From Rhipidocladum racemiflorum (lineage: Eukaryota; Streptophyta; Magnoliopsida; Poales; Poaceae): 64,000 nt of DNA. The position numbers were made by a program, and so were the translations under genes. This document shows, piece after piece, positions 10,661 through 23,380 of the stretch (the first letter of the stretch is position 1; every line of letters starts with the position of its first letter). The stretch covers positions 34,318,392-34,382,391 of the forward strand of contig CM070591.1 of NCBI GenBank assembly GCA_036346355.1, given 5' to 3'. Under the pieces are notes generated by a model. That model searched no databases. It was not told the DNA's origin and was given only the letters and a program-made list of their open reading frames with translations.

Positions 10661-11593
10661 AAGGGAAAGGTCGTCGCTTATGCATCAAGGCAGTTGAGGC
10701 CGCATGAGGAAAATTATCCGACACATGACCTAGAGTTAGCTGCCGTAGTGCATGCCTTGAAGATATGGCGTCACTATCTGATTGGAAATAGATGTGAAGT
10801 ATATACGGATCATAAGAGCCTTAAGTACATATTCACCCAGTCGGATCTGAATATGAGGCAAAGGAGATGGCTAGAGTTGATCAAGGACTACAATGTCGGA
10901 ATCCATTATCATCCCGGGAAGGCCAACGTAGTAGCCGATGCTCTGAGTCGGAAAAGCCATACCGTGAGTACGTTGCTAGCCATAAGTCAGGATGAGTTGT
11001 GTGAGGATTTTCAAAAGATGAAGATTGAGGTTGTACCTAGCGGATTCTTGGCCGCATTGGAAGTAAAGCCTACTTTAGAGGACCAGATCCGAGAAGGACA
11101 GAAGGATGATGACAGGATCCGTAGGATTAAGTCCAAAAAGGAGGAAGGCAAGGCAGAGGACTTCAAGTTGGATGAGCAGGGCACGTTGTGGATGAAGGAT
11201 CGCATTTGTGTGCCTGACAAAAAGGAGTTAAAGCAACTGATTCTGGAGGAAGCCCATGACTCCAAGTACTCGATTCACCCTGGAAGCGCCAAGATGTATC
11301 AGGATCTGAAGGAGAGATTCTGGTGGCCGAGTATGAAACGTGAAGTTGCCGAGCATGTTGCCTTGTGCGATGTATGCCAGAGAGTCAAGGCAATGCATCA
11401 GAGACCAGCAGGATTGCTACAACCGCTGAAAATACCTGAGTGGAAGTGGGAGGAAATCGGAATGGATTTCATTACCGGTTTGCCGAAGACTCAAGGAGGT
11501 TATGACTCCATATGGGTTATAGTGGATCGCTTGACTAAAGTAGCCCATTTTATCCCCGTGAAGACCACTTACTCGGGAGATAAATTAGCGTAA
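10661..11593 (+). pseudogene. Tek2a RNase H C-terminus and integrase N-terminus
   Basis: RNase H continues with THDLELAAVVHALKIWRHYL near 10721, YTDHKSLKYIFTQ near 10804 and the connector ADALSRKSH near 10936. Integrase follows with its HHCC-type region (HPGSAKMYQDL near 11276, HVALCDVCQRVK near 11354) and the first catalytic aspartate in MDFITGLPKTQGG near 11461. The open frame ends at 11593 at a TAA where Tek2b reads CAGAG. Integrase would insert the cDNA with a 5-bp stagger, matching the duplications seen here. Confidence 0.85.
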
Positions 11594-12500
11594 TTGTACA
11601 TGATCGGGATTGTTTGTTTGCACGGAGTGCCAAAGAGGATTGTATCGGACAGAGGTACCCGCTTTACCTCAAGGTTCGGAATAAGTTGCATGAAGCCATG
11701 GGAACCCGCTTGAACTTCAAGATGCCTTATCATCCATGCACGGATGGACAGATCAAAGAGTCAACCAGATTCTGGAGGATATGTTGAGAGCTTGTGCATT
11801 AGCTTATGCTACCTCTTGGGATAAGAGTTTGCCGTATGCCGAGTTCAGTTACAACAATAGTTATCAGGCTAGCTTACAGATGTCACCTTTTGAGGCACTG
11901 TATGGTCGACCCTGTCGGACGCCATTGAATTGGAATGAGACCGGCGAGCGTCGTGTCTTTGGGCCTGATATTCTTCAAGAGGCTGAAGAGCAGATCGCTA
12001 TGATTAGGGAAAGGTTGAAGATAGCCCAATCTCGACAGAAGAGTTATGCTGACAATCGTCGCCGAGATTTGAGTTTTGAACCCGAAGACTTTGTTTACCT
12101 CAGAGTTACGCCTCTCAGGGGAGTTAAGAGGTTCCATGCCAAAGGGAAACTTGCACCCCGTTATGTTGGACCATTTAAGATTTTGAGCCGCAGAGGCGAA
12201 GTTGCTTATCAGTTGGAGTTGCCACAATCGTTAGCTGGAGTACATGATGTATTCCATGTGTCCCAGTTAAAGAAGTGTCTCCGAGTTCCTGAGGAACAGA
12301 CACCGCTAGAGTCAATTGAGTTGCAAGAGGATTTGACTTATAAGGAGTATCCTGTGAGGATTCTGGACACAATGGATCGATAAACTATAAACAAGTCAAC
12401 CTGCTTCAGAGAGTTCGATGGAGCAACCATGAAGAAAGTGAAGCGACTTGGGAGCCTTGAAGAGGATTTGAAGAAGGAGTTTCCAAACCTATTCCTTTAG
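11594..12500 (+). pseudogene. Tek2a integrase core/C-terminus and chromodomain
   Basis: The second catalytic aspartate (SDRGTRFTS) is at about 11648. The catalytic-glutamate region is distorted where Tek2b reads TDGQTERVNQ. A clean frame from 11736 carries RPCRTPLNWNETGERRVFGP near 11909, then KLAPRYVGPFKILSRRGEVA (GPY/F-type module) near 12148 and VHDVFHVSQLKKCLRVP near 12240. The chromodomain begins near 12325 (EDLTYKEYPVRILD) and is interrupted by a TAA at about 12380. Its tail is recognisable to the TAG at 12498-12500. In this clade the chromodomain is thought to steer insertion to heterochromatin. Confidence 0.85.
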
Positions 12501-12508
12501 TAAGCCCT

Positions 12509-12528
12509 GAATCTCGGGGACGAGATTC
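12509..12528 (+). other. Stem-loop just before the Tek2a PPT
   Basis: Arms GAATCTCG and CGAGATTC around GGGA form a perfect 8-bp stem with a GNRA-type tetraloop. It lies between the pol stop and the PPT. Equivalent stem-loops occur at the same place in Tek2b, Tek2c, Tek1, Tek3 and NA1. Confidence 0.7.
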
Positions 12529-12532
12529 TATT

Positions 12533-12544
12533 AAGGGGGGGAGG
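12533..12544 (+). other. Polypurine tract of Tek2a
   Basis: AAGGGGGGGAGG lies two bases before the 3' LTR start at 12547. It would prime plus-strand DNA synthesis. Confidence 0.9.
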
Positions 12545-12546
12545 TT

Positions 12547-15500
12547 TGTAACACCCCAAAATTTTGCTTTTCTTAAATTCATGTGTGATTTGGCACTTTG
12601 GTGAATTTTTGGAATTTTCTGGAATTTATTTGGATTTATTTGGAATTTATTTGAATTTATTCCATTTTGAAATAATTAAAGAATCTCATTTTGCAAATAA
12701 AATTTTGTTGGAAATATTTTATTTGAGTCCCAAATACCCTAAAATATTTTCCAGAATTTTTCTGGAATTTTTCTGAGTCTTTTGCTATTTTTAATGAATT
12801 AAATGAATTACTGGGAATTATTTTAAATATTAAATCGCTGGAAATCCAAACCGAGTCGGTTACTGTTCATCCGACCGAGCCCGAAGTCGACTCGAAGTTC
12901 GAGTCCGACCGAGCCGCTTGACTCGACCGAACCCACTCCTAAACCTAATCAATCCCAACCGTTGGATCAAGATCCAACTACCGAGATCCGCCTGCACGGT
13001 TCGGCCAGATCCGCCCGGATCCGATCGCGCCTGCGGCGATCGTGGCCGCGATCGTGGTTAATGGACGGCCAGGCGTCGCCGTCTTCGCCGAGACCGAAGC
13101 CGGACTCCGCCGCCGCGCCGCCGTGGGAAACTAGGTTTCCGTGTCCCGCGCTAACGCCGAGGCTATTTAAAGCGTGAGACGCCCCCGAGGTTGCCCTCAT
13201 CCTTGCGCACTGCTCTCTCGAGCCATCTCGCTCGAGCCACCGCCAAGAGCCCGCGGCGAGCTCGCCAGTAGTTGGAGGAAGTGACCGCCGCGGTCTTTGC
13301 TCGCTTCGCCGCCCGCCGCCTTCCGCCGAAGGAGCCCAGATTCGGAACCACCGCGACGAGACGCACCAAGAGACCCTTCACTTCGCCGGAGAAGCCTCAA
13401 GCGCCGTTGGACTCGCTGTCGTCTTCATCTCCGGTGGCCTTCGCTCCGCCGCGTCGCCATCGCCGTCTGGCGAAGCTACGCTTAGCCGTCCGATCGTAAT
13501 CCAAGGGCTCGGATCGCGCCACGCCACACCGCGGTGAGATCTCACGTGCAACCTCACGGATCTATTTTCAACCGTCGGATCTAGATCCAACGGCTTAGAT
13601 TGTGCCAATGAGCTAGAATCGCACCAGGTTAGATTGGATCTTGACCGTCCGATCAAGATCGAACGGCCTGGATCGGCCGAGTTGTTTTTCTAAAGCACTA
13701 CGCTAGATTTAATCCGCGCCGCTGATTTTCAAACCAACGGTCGTGATTGGCGCCACGTGTCGGGAAGTCGACCGACGCTGTCAGCGCCGCCCACGCACGC
13801 TGGCAGGCAGGACGCCGACACGCGGGCCCGCGTGTCGAGGGCTCAAGATGTCGGGCTGTCCCAGCCGAAAGCGCCGACGTCGGCCGATGACGCCACCCGA
13901 GTGGGTCCCACATGTCGGGCCTCACGTAGAGTCGTGGACCGAGTCCACGGTGGACCCGAGCCGAAGCGTTGACCACGCCCATGGACCGGCTGACGCCACC
14001 AACCAATCGAGAGGCTGCCACGTGTCCATGCCGACGCAATAATTAATTTCCGAAAAAGAAAATGATTTATTAATTCGAATAATGATTTCAAATTTAGATT
14101 CAAACTTCAAACGCTTATAACTTTTATGCTTCAACTCCGATTTGAGTGATTCAAATTTCTAAATTTGTATAAAATTGAGATCTACCTAAATATGAATTTT
14201 ATTTAATTTTTGGACTAAAGTTTTTCTCTGTAATATTATCTAATTGATTATTTAAACTTTAATAAATCATAACTTTTATGCTTTAACTCCAAATTTGATT
14301 TATTCCAGTTTCTAAAAATCCAGAAAATTATGTTCTCTTTGTTTATGGATTTTATTTGGAGTTTTGGGATGTTTTGCCTATTGTTTATTTGTGTATTTGC
14401 TATTTGCACGCTTTACGAGTAGACGTTGAAGTGCCGGAAGGATTCGAAGGAGAAGTATTGACTCAGGATCTAACTCAAGACCAAGAGCAAGTGCTTTTTG
14501 AAGGCAAGTTGTGCTTTGACCATGTTGATCCTATTTCGAAATCTATTTTGATTTAAACTATTGCATGCTAGATCAATTAGAAAGATACTTTGTTTAAACA
14601 TGGGGGTTAGATAAATACCAATTTGCTGTATGACACCTTGATTACTTAAGTATGTGCCATGACCCTTTGTCACCCTAGTTGTGGATTACTAGTTGGACAT
14701 TATTAAATTGCCAACATGGGTTTAGACCGACGTAGTACACTGCTTAGACCTGCTACGTGCTCATGACATGATTTTGGACAATCAAATGCTAATATGGACT
14801 TAATGATATATTGAACCTGTTTTGGAAAAGTATCATGTGATGTTGATGGCACGTGGTGCATGGTAATCAACTGGGGTTTGATAAACTTGACGGCCGGGGC
14901 TTGTGGCAAGAGTAATCAGTGGGCCGCTTGTGGCATTGGGGATGTTGATTTGGTTTTTCGGTAGTCTTGCCCTGGTCACTCTAAGGACTTAACCTTGCAA
15001 GCCTTTGAACTGGGTCATACTTGCAACCACATGGCCGGAATGGGACGGCCCTAGTTGACTAAGTCGCTAAGGACTCACTTGTGGAGCCTCAGGGTGTCAG
15101 TTACACCGTTTGTGTGATTGTACGGGGGAGCGTATCGTGGCTGTGGCCAGATACCCATCTAACGGTGTGTTGGTCCCATACTTCGCCTTGGCTAAGGGAA
15201 GGGATGGTGTAGAGCACGAACCGGAGAGGACCACCTGTGTTGTTTGAGGCTTCCGAAAGGCTTTGTTACGGGAACTCGCCTTTGTGGTGTTTGACTGTAT
15301 CTTGTGGGTAAAGTGCATAACCTCTGCAGAGTGTAGAATCTATTTGAATAGCCGAGTCCACGGTACTGGACAATGCTCGGGAATTACAGTCAAGGGTTAG
15401 ATTTTCTGAAAATAACTTGGATTTGAAAGTTGGGTTGGTTTAACAATGAAGATGATGGATATGTGGTTTAGGATGGGAGAAATGTTTGTTAAACTCCTTG

Positions 15501-16042
15501 AAAAGTTATTTATGCTTTACTTATTTCTACTGCTTTCGAAACTACTCTTACTACTTGTCAAAAGTCAAGCATCGCAAATATACCTTGAGCTATTCCTTTG
15601 TACCAAGCCATGCATATAGTATATTAGCTTGCATTCTCAGTGCATGACTTGTCGAGTACCAAGTACTCACCCTTGCCTCAACACAATACCAGTTGAAGAG
15701 GAGATTACGCCAGCTTTGGAGGAGGAACTCCAAGAGGACCCGTCTACTTAGGGAAGCGAGCCCAGTCAGTTGCCTGTGGTATACTGGATGGCGCCACGAA
15801 GTTTATTTGATTTTCCGCTGCTATTATTTTTCTCTGAATAAGTTTCGCCTTGCAAGGCATATATATTTGTACCTTGGCCATAAGGTCAAGTAACCCTTTG
15901 GTTATTTAAATAAAGTACTTTGATAATATCGATTGGTATGATTGTGATATTTACCGATGTTAAAGACTGTGTGCACTAGCGCGTTCCTGGACTAGTGCTG
16001 AATACACAGAGGGTCCGGATTTGCAAATTCGGGGTCCCGACA
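12547..16042 (+). repeat. 3' LTR of Tek2a
   Basis: TGTAACACCCC to GGTCCCGACA, about 3.50 kb, matching the 5' LTR. The AT-rich first 320 bp are identical by eye; differences cluster in the GC-rich section. The TATA-like box is at 13164-13171. A leader exon candidate lies at 14423-14503. Its GC donor is at 14504, and a CAG acceptor at 15690-15692 precedes an exon that stays open to the TAG at 15749-15751. Confidence 0.95.
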
Positions 16043-16047
16043 CATGA
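16043..16047. repeat. Target-site duplication of Tek2a (right), CATGA
   Basis: Second copy of the 5-bp CATGA duplication, after which Tek2b RNase H coding resumes (CCTAGAGTTAGCTGCC). Confidence 0.95.
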
Positions 16048-17347
16048 CCTAGAGTTAGCTGCCGTAGTGCATGCCTTGAAGATATGGCGTCACTATCTGA
16101 TCGGGAACAGATGTGAAGTGTATACGGATCATAAGAGCCTTAAGTACATATTCACCCAGTCGGATCTGAATATGAGGCAAAGGAGATGGTTAGAGTTGAT
16201 CAAGGACTACAATGTTGGAATCCATTACCATCCCGGGAAGGCCAACGTAGTTGCCGATGCCTTGAGTCGGAAAAGCCATACCGTGAGTATGTTGCTAGCC
16301 ACAAGTCAGGATGAGCTATGTGAGGATTTTCAGAGAATGAAGATTGAGGTGGTACCTAGCGGATTCTTGGCCGCATTAGAAGTAAAGCCTACCCTAGAGG
16401 ATCAGATCCGGGAAGGACAGAAGGATGATGACAAGATCCGCAGGATTAAGTCCATCAAGGAGGAAGGCAAGGCAGAGGATTTCAAGTTGGATGAGCAAGG
16501 CACGTTATGGATGAAGGATCGGATTTGTGTGCCTAACAAGAAGGAGTTAAAGCAACTGATTCTGGAAGAAGCCCATGACTCCAAGTACTCAATTCATCCT
16601 GGAAGCGCCAAAATGTATCAGGATTTGAAGGAAAGATTCTGGTGGCCGAGCATGAAGCGTGAAGTTGCCGAGCATGTTGCATTGTGCGACGTATGCCAGA
16701 GAGTCAAGGCAATGCATCAGAGACCAGCAGGATTGCTACAAATTACCGAAAATACCTGAGTGGAAGTGGGAGGAAATCGGAATGGATTTCATTACCGGTT
16801 TTCCTAAGACTCAAGGAGGTTATGACTTCATATGGGTTATAGTGGTTCGCTTGACCAAAGTAGCCCATTTTATCCCCGTGAAGACCACTTACTCGGGAGA
16901 TAAGTTAGCAGAGTTGTACATGATCAGGATCGTCTGTTTGCACGGAGTGCCAAAGAGGATTGTATCGGACAGAGGTACCCAATTTACCTCAAGATTCTGG
17001 AATAAGTTGCATGAAGCCATGGGAACCCATTTGAACTTCAGTACAGCTTATCATCCACAGACGGATGGACAGACCGAAAGAGTCAATCAGATTCTGGAGG
17101 ATATGTTAAGAGCTTGTGCATTGGCTTATGCTACCTCTTGGGATAAGAGTTTGCCGTATGCCGAGTTCAGTTACAACAATAGTTACCAAGCTAGTTTACA
17201 GATGTCACCTTTTGAGGCACTGTATGGTCGACCCTGTCGAACGCCATTGAATTGGAATGAGACCGGCGAGCGCCGTGTCTTCGGGCCTGATATTCTTCAA
17301 GAAGTTGAAGAGCAGATTGCCGTGATTAGGGAAAGGTTGAAGATAGC
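16043..17347 (+). pseudogene. Tek2b middle fragment: RNase H C-terminus and integrase
   Basis: Continuation of the fragment ending at 4048. RNase H YTDHKSLKYIFTQSDL lies near 16119 and ADALSRKSH near 16255. Integrase zinc-binding residues are in HPGSAKMYQDLKERFWWP near 16595 and HVALCDVCQRVK near 16673. A frame change occurs near 16740, after which an open frame carries all three catalytic positions: MDFITGFPKT near 16782, SDRGTQFTSRFWNKLH near 16966 and TDGQTERVNQILEDML near 17062. This is the best-preserved integrase core of the Tek2 copies. It is cut at 17347 in the GPY/F linker (RERLKIA) by the solo Tek3 LTR and resumes at 19446. Confidence 0.92.
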
Positions 17348-19445
17348 TGTAACACCCTACAAATCTAAACTGTCGTACAAGAAAATTTCGACAGCATCTC
17401 TCCTAAAATTAGGACAAAACGGAAGCGACAACAAGATTCATAATAACCATTATAAACAGGAATAACATAAAAGCATCAATACTAGAGATAACAAGTCTAA
17501 ATCAACCAGAAAACAAACATAAACGTAAAACAGCTCCAAAGAGGACTTCAACAGGTCTATGATTAATAAAATTTCAGCAAGCTAATGAATTATTAAATGC
17601 ACTAGTCCATGTGATTCGTGATGACCCCGGAGGGTTGAATGTGCTACTAAGCCCACCCTTCAAGCTTGCGACTCATGAGAACTACCCGAAAACAACAAAA
17701 TAACAAGGGGTGAGATTGGGTAATCTCAAAGCGGAACAACTTCTAACAAATAACACAGCCACAAAGAAACTAGCATACCAAATTCCTCATATACAATACC
17801 ACATCAAAGAGTCCACATTCCTCATATACAATACCACAACAAAGAGTCCACATTCCTCATATCCAATACCACATTACGGAGTCCACACAACCTCAGAAAT
17901 GCATATGATTGTGCACATGCTTATGCCATGATCCTCCTCACCGTGCCCTTTCTCAGAACACACGGTGTTGTACTGCAGACGGTCGCAAGACGCTGGCGTC
18001 GACAAACTTCCAATGCATGAATATGCAGTTAATGCTTCATGCATGAATTCATTCACAACTCTCCACATTGAGTCCACATGTTTGCATACCATCATATAAC
18101 ATGGATAGAAAACAAATAGCACTGAGATGAACTATCTAGACAATTCAACAGGTAAACAACATCATTCTTCTCTTTACTCGTAATTCATAGTCAAAGCACC
18201 TCATCACACTGCTAATCTAAATATTGCAATCATCAAGGCAATTGATTAAACCATGTATGTTTATTGTAATCGGAGGTTATAACGAAGGCAATGCAAACAA
18301 TGATGTATAGCTCAACCATAACACTACTTCCACTTGCCTTTACCGACGTAGACGACGGATCTAGTTGCGTCCAGAAGGGGCACCACCTGTACAAGCATAT
18401 TTTCAGTATGCAATAACACCACAATTGATCACACAACTCAAACACGCAATTCCTACAACCCGTTCCCCTTTTCCAACACCGAAACCCCGATCTGTTCGGA
18501 TCGAACAACAGCAACCCCCATTCTCTTTTTCGTATCTTTTTTTCCACAGAACATAAAAATATGAAAAAATTACAGGAGCTAGATATTGACGAGATCTACA
18601 ACTTTCCAGAAGATCATAAATTCTAATTCCTCTGTTAAATATGCCTAAACAGTCGTCCAACACAGTGGATGAAATCTGTTCCCAGATTCTGTTCGTCGGT
18701 TTGCAACAGCGATAACTCTCAGAAAACTTCCCCAAAAATTCTGAAAAATTACAGAAGCTAGATCTCGACGTTATCTACAACTTTCTAGTTATAGGTTTTT
18801 GCAGGAAAAATCTTCTATGCCACGTAAAACGCGGAACAATCCGCGCTGCACAATCTCCTTCCAAAAACAGCACCACGTGAACATCTACCCTTCTCCCCCA
18901 TCAAGATCCATCCAAACCACTCACCACCAGATCTAATACACTCCTAATCCCTAGGTAGAACAGGGGTAAAAGATTGGGAATTTTACCTTGAGTTCTCCCT
19001 GAGATCCCACGAAGAACACGCGACGATCCCCGAAACGGAAATCTGATCGAACTCCTCGCCTCCACGGATCCCCTTCTCGCTCTCTCTCCTTCGCGTTTTC
19101 GTGGTGGATCTTGAGCCACCATGCAAGGGAGGAAGAACAGGGGGTGGCGGCTGCTAGGGGGAATGGGGGAGGCGCCCTAGGGTTGGGGGGGTGGCCGGCC
19201 ACATGGTGGGCGCAAGTGGGCCGGCCCACTAGGGGGGGTGGGGAGGTGGAGGTGGGAAAAGAATTCCCGGCCCAGGCCCAAGTTTTCCTCGGCCCACTGT
19301 TTCTAGCCCGAATACTCCAAATTTAATATTAATACGCCGCATAAACTTCAATTATTTAATTCCCCAAAAAATTTCCCTCATTCCTCCCGAAACAAAACCA
19401 GGAAAAAGGAACCCTAGAATCGCTCTGACGCTCTAAGGCATCACA
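17348..19445 (-). mobile_element. Solo LTR of Tek3, reverse orientation
   Basis: A lone LTR of about 2.1 kb. Its reverse complement starts TGTGATGCCTTAGAG and ends GGGTGTTACA, matching the Tek3 3' LTR at 54278-56352. It is flanked by a perfect ATAGC duplication (17343-17347 and 19446-19450) within Tek2b integrase. No internal sequence is present, so it most likely arose by recombination between two LTRs after insertion. The ORF at 19111-19326 is low-complexity LTR sequence. Confidence 0.95.
18338..18386 (-). other. Candidate 49-nt leader exon in the solo Tek3 LTR
   Basis: On the reverse strand, TGCTTGTACAG precedes GTGGTGCC and the segment ends TAAAG|GCAAGTG, a GC-type donor. The same 49-nt segment with the same borders is in the other Tek3 LTR at 55345-55393. 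Eight differences separate the two copies, four of them at third codon positions. Confidence 0.4.
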
Positions 19446-19928
19446 ATAGCCCAATCACGACAGAAGAGTTATGCTGACAACCGTCGCCGAGACTTGAGTT
19501 TTGAACCAGAAGACTTTGTATACCTCAGAGTTACGCCTCTCAGGGGAGTTAAGAGGTTCCATGCCAAAGGGAAACTCGCACCCCGTTATGTTGGACCATT
19601 TAAGATTTTGAGCCGCAGAGGCGAAGTTGCTTATCAGCTGGAGTTGCCACAGTCGTTAACAGGAGTACATGACGTATTCCATGTGTCCCAGTTGAAGAAG
19701 TGTCTCCGAGTACCTGAGGAACAGACTCCGCTAGAGTCAATTGAGTTGCAAGAGGATTTGACTTATAAGGAACATCCCGTGAGGATTCTAGACACAATGG
19801 ATCGAGAGACCAGAAATAAGTCAACCCGTTTCTGTAGAGTTCAGTGGAGCAATCATGAAGAAAGCGAAGCGACATGGGAGCGCGAAGAGGATTTGAGGAA
19901 AGAGTTCCCAAACCTATTCCTTAGTTAG
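19446..19928 (+). pseudogene. Tek2b right fragment: integrase tail and chromodomain
   Basis: Begins with the ATAGC duplication and continues the linker (QSRQKSYADNRRRD). The GPY/F-type module (KLAPRYVGPFKILSRRGE) lies near 19576 and VHDVFHVSQLKKC near 19666. The chromodomain is complete: EDLTYKEHPVRILDTMD near 19753 to SNHEESEATWEREEDL near 19848, ending LFLS and TAG at 19926-19928. It keeps the aromatic and acidic positions expected of a Tekay chromodomain. This is the intact reference for the broken Tek2a chromodomain. Confidence 0.92.
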
Positions 19929-19932
19929 CCCT

Positions 19933-19952
19933 GAATCTCGGGGACGAGATTC
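19933..19952 (+). other. Stem-loop before the Tek2b PPT
   Basis: Same arms and GGGA loop as at 12509-12528, five bases after the pol stop. Confidence 0.7.
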
Positions 19953-19956
19953 TATT

Positions 19957-19967
19957 AAGGGGGGAGG
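19957..19967 (+). other. Polypurine tract of Tek2b
   Basis: AAGGGGGGAGG lies directly before the LTR start at 19970. Confidence 0.9.
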
Positions 19968-19969
19968 TT

Positions 19970-22900
19970 TGTAACACCCCAAAATTTTGCTTTTCTTAAA
20001 TTCATGTGTGATTTGGCACTTTGGTGAATTTTTGGAATTTTCTGGAATTTATTTGGATTTATTTGGAATTTATTTGAATTTATTCCATTTTGAAATAATT
20101 AAAGAATTTAATTTTGCAAATAAAATTTTGTTGGAAATATTTTATTTGAGTCCAAAATGATCCAAGATATTTTCCATAATTTTTCTGGAATTTTTCTGAG
20201 TCATTTGCTATTTTTAATGAATTAAATGAATTACTGGGAATTATTTTAATTATTAAATCGCTGGAAAATGCGAGTGGGTTTGTACTGTTCATCCGACCGA
20301 GCCCGAGTCAGACTCGAGTTCGAGTCCGACCCGAGCCAGTTGACTCAACCAAACCCGTTCTTAATCCCAATCGATTCCGACCGTTGGATCGGGATCCAAC
20401 GGTCCGGATTGGACCGTACCGGTTCGAGCCCGAGTCCGGTCGGACCCGTTCGCGCGTGAGCAATCGCAGCCGCTCATCGCGACACGTGGACGGTTCCCAG
20501 CCATCGTCTCCGCTCCGACTCCGAGCCGGAAAGCTCCGCCGTGACCGAGCGGGACACGGCTAGGGTTCCGATTTGCGCGCACGTCGAGGCCGTATTTAAG
20601 GCCCGGACCGGCCCCCGAGGTTGCCCTCTCCCATGCGCCCCGTTTGCCCTAGCTAATAGAGCTCAAGCCGCCGCCAAGCCGTGCCGATTGCTCGCCGAAG
20701 TTGGACGGAGCCGCTACGGTTTCCTCGTCTTCTCCGGCACCGATAGCCCTTGTCCGCCGTGTTGAAGCCCAGGTTCGGAACCCCCAAGACAAGGCGCACC
20801 TGCGGGACATCTCGATCACGCCGGAGAACGCCCGTAGCGCCGCGCCCGTGGTCATCTTCCCTGGCGCCGGCAACCCAGCCCTGCCGTGACTCCATCTCCG
20901 TCCACGAGCTCCGTGCACCGTTGGATCTTCATCGGACGATCACGGTGAGTCCACGTTTCCCCGAAACTTTGGAAAACCAGATCGGATCTGGACCGTTGGA
21001 TCAAGATCCGACGGCCCACGATCGCCACGTGCTGGAAACTGCGTTAACTTAGGGTAGATCTAGACCGTTGGATCTAGATCCAACGGCCGTGATCATGCCA
21101 CGTAGCCGTCGCCGCGCCGTGCGTTGCGTCACTGACAGGCCGGGCCCGCGTGCCAGCGGCCGAGCCTGGGCGTGACTGCGCGTCACTGACATGCGGGGCC
21201 CGCATGTCAGTGTCTCGCCCGAGAGCCGCACCGTGCACGTGACCCACTGACGGGTGGGACCCGCGTGTCAGCGACCCGAGCCGTGGACCGGGTCCACGGT
21301 GGACCGAACCGCACCATGCGCCGAGTCCGTGAGCCGGCTGACGTCAGCCGACCAACCAAGAGCCGACACGTGTCACCCATGACGCAATAATTAATTTCCG
21401 AAAAAGAAAATGATTTATATATTCGAAATAATGATTTCAGATTTTGATTCAAACTTCAAACGCTTATAACTTTTGCGTTTCGACTCCGATTTGAGTGATT
21501 CAAATTTCTAAATTTGTATAAAATTGAGATCTACCTAAATATAAATTTTATTTAATTTTTGGACTAAAGTTTTTCTCTATAAAATTATTTAATTGATTAT
21601 TTAAACTTTAAATAATCATAACTTTTGCGTTTTAACTCCAAATTTGACGATTCTAGTTTCTAAAAATTCATAAAATTATGTTCTCTCTGTTTATGGATTT
21701 TATTTGGATGTTTGGACACTTTTTGCCTATTGTTTATTTGTGTATTGCTATTTGCACGCTTTACGAGTAGACGTTGAAGTGCCGGAAGGATTCGAAGGAG
21801 AAGTATTGACTAAGGATCCAACTCATGACCAAGAACAAGTACTTTTTGAAGGCAAGTTGTGCTTTGACCATGTTGATCCTAATTCGAAATCTATTTTGAT
21901 TTAACCTATTGCATGCTAGTTCAATTAGAAAATACTTTATTTAAATTTGGGGAATTAGATAAATACCAATTTGCTGTATGACACCTTGATTACTTAAATA
22001 TGTGCCATGACCCTTGTCACCCTAGTTGTGGTTTACTAGTTGGACATTATTAAATTGCCAACATGGGTTTTAGACCGTAGTAGTATACTGCTTAGACCTG
22101 CTACGTGCTCATGACATGATTTTGGACAATCAAATGCTAATATTGACTTAATGATATATTAAACCAGTTTTGGAAAGGTATCATGTGATGTTGATGGCAC
22201 GTGGTGCATGGTAATCAACTGGGGTTTGACAAACAGTTTTCGACCGGGGCATGTGGCAAAGAGTAATCAGGTGGGCCAGTTGTGGCGTTGGGAATGATGA
22301 TTTGGTTCTTCGGGTAGTCTTGCCCTGGTCACCCTAAGGACTTAACCTTGCAAGCCTTTGAACTGGGTCTAACGTGCAACCACATGTCTGTAATGGGACG
22401 GACCTAGTTGACTAAGTTGCTAATAACGCACTGTGGGACCTCGGAGGTCAACTACACCCTTTGTGTAAGTTGTGCGGGGAGCGTCTGGGTGAGGCCAGGT
22501 ACCCATCTAACGGTTGATTGGCCTAGACTTCGCCTTAGCTAAGGGAAGGGTTAGTGCGCAATAACCGGGGAGGACCACTTGTATTGTTAGAGGTTCCGAA
22601 AGACTTTGTTACGGGAACTCGCCTTTGTGGTGTTTGACTGTATCTTGTGGGTAAAGTGCATAACCTCTGCAGAGTGTAGAATCTATTCGAATAGCCGTGT
22701 CCGCGGTATTGGACATCGCTCGGGAATTACAGTCAAGGGTTAGATTTTCTCAAAAATAACTTGGATTTAAAAGGTTGGGTTGGATTAGTAATGATGTTGT
22801 TGGAAATGTGGATTAGGATGGGAAAAGTGTTTATTAAACTCCTTGAAAAGTTATTTATGCTATACTTGTTTCTACTGCTTTCGAATCTACTTATGTTACT

Positions 22901-23380
22901 TGTCAAATCTTGTTTCGCAAATATACCTTAAGCTATTCCTTTGTACCAAGCCATGCATATAGTATATTAGCTTTGCATTCGTGCATGACTTGCTGAGTAC
23001 CAAGTACTCACCCTTGCCACAATACAACACCAGTTGAAGAGGAGACTACACCAGCTTTGGAAGAGGAGCTCCAAGAGGATCCGTCTACTTAGGGAAGCGA
23101 GCCCAGTCAGTTGCCTGTGGTATACTGGATGGCGCCACGAAGTTATTTGATTTTCCGCTGCTACTATTTCTCTCTTAATAAGTTTCGCCCTGCAAGGCGT
23201 ACATTTGTGACTTGACCATAATGTCAAGTACCCAGTTTGACTATTTAAATAAAGTACTCTATTAGTATCAAGTGGTATGATTGTGATATTTACCGATGTT
23301 AAGACTGTGTGCACTAGCGCGTTCCTGGACTAGTGCTGAATACACAGAGGGTCCGGATTTGCAAATTCGGGGTCCCGACA
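19970..23380 (+). repeat. 3' LTR of Tek2b
   Basis: TGTAACACCCC to GGTCCCGACA, about 3.41 kb, clearly diverged from the Tek2a LTRs in the GC-rich promoter (20270-21370) and closer there to the Tek2c LTRs. TATA-like box at 20593-20599. Palindromes at 20381-20402 and 21065-21086. A GT donor candidate (ACG|GTGAGT) is at 20944/20945. The 81-nt exon candidate is at 21771-21851, with a CAG acceptor at 23031-23033 and an open exon to TAG at 23090-23092. Right of it Tek1 integrase resumes. No 5' LTR partner is in the window. Confidence 0.93.

Larger units (their letters stand above)
4049..16042 (+). mobile_element. Tek2a: complete Tekay-type Ty3/gypsy chromovirus with two LTRs
   Basis: A complete LTR retrotransposon of about 12.0 kb inserted in the RNase H region of Tek2b. 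It has two LTRs of about 3.49 kb (4049-7536 and 12547-16042), a tRNA-Met primer-binding site, a gag-pol region of about 4.5 kb, a polypurine tract and a perfect CATGA duplication. Domain order gag-PR-RT-RH-INT-chromodomain places it in the chromoviruses, and the long LTRs with a C-terminal chromodomain fit the Tekay/Del clade (family knowledge). The first roughly 320 bases of the two LTRs look identical, which suggests a young insertion. Most differences cluster at CAG/CTG sites further in. It lacks about 700 bp upstream of gag that Tek2c retains. The coding region contains stops, so it is not autonomous as written. Confidence 0.95.
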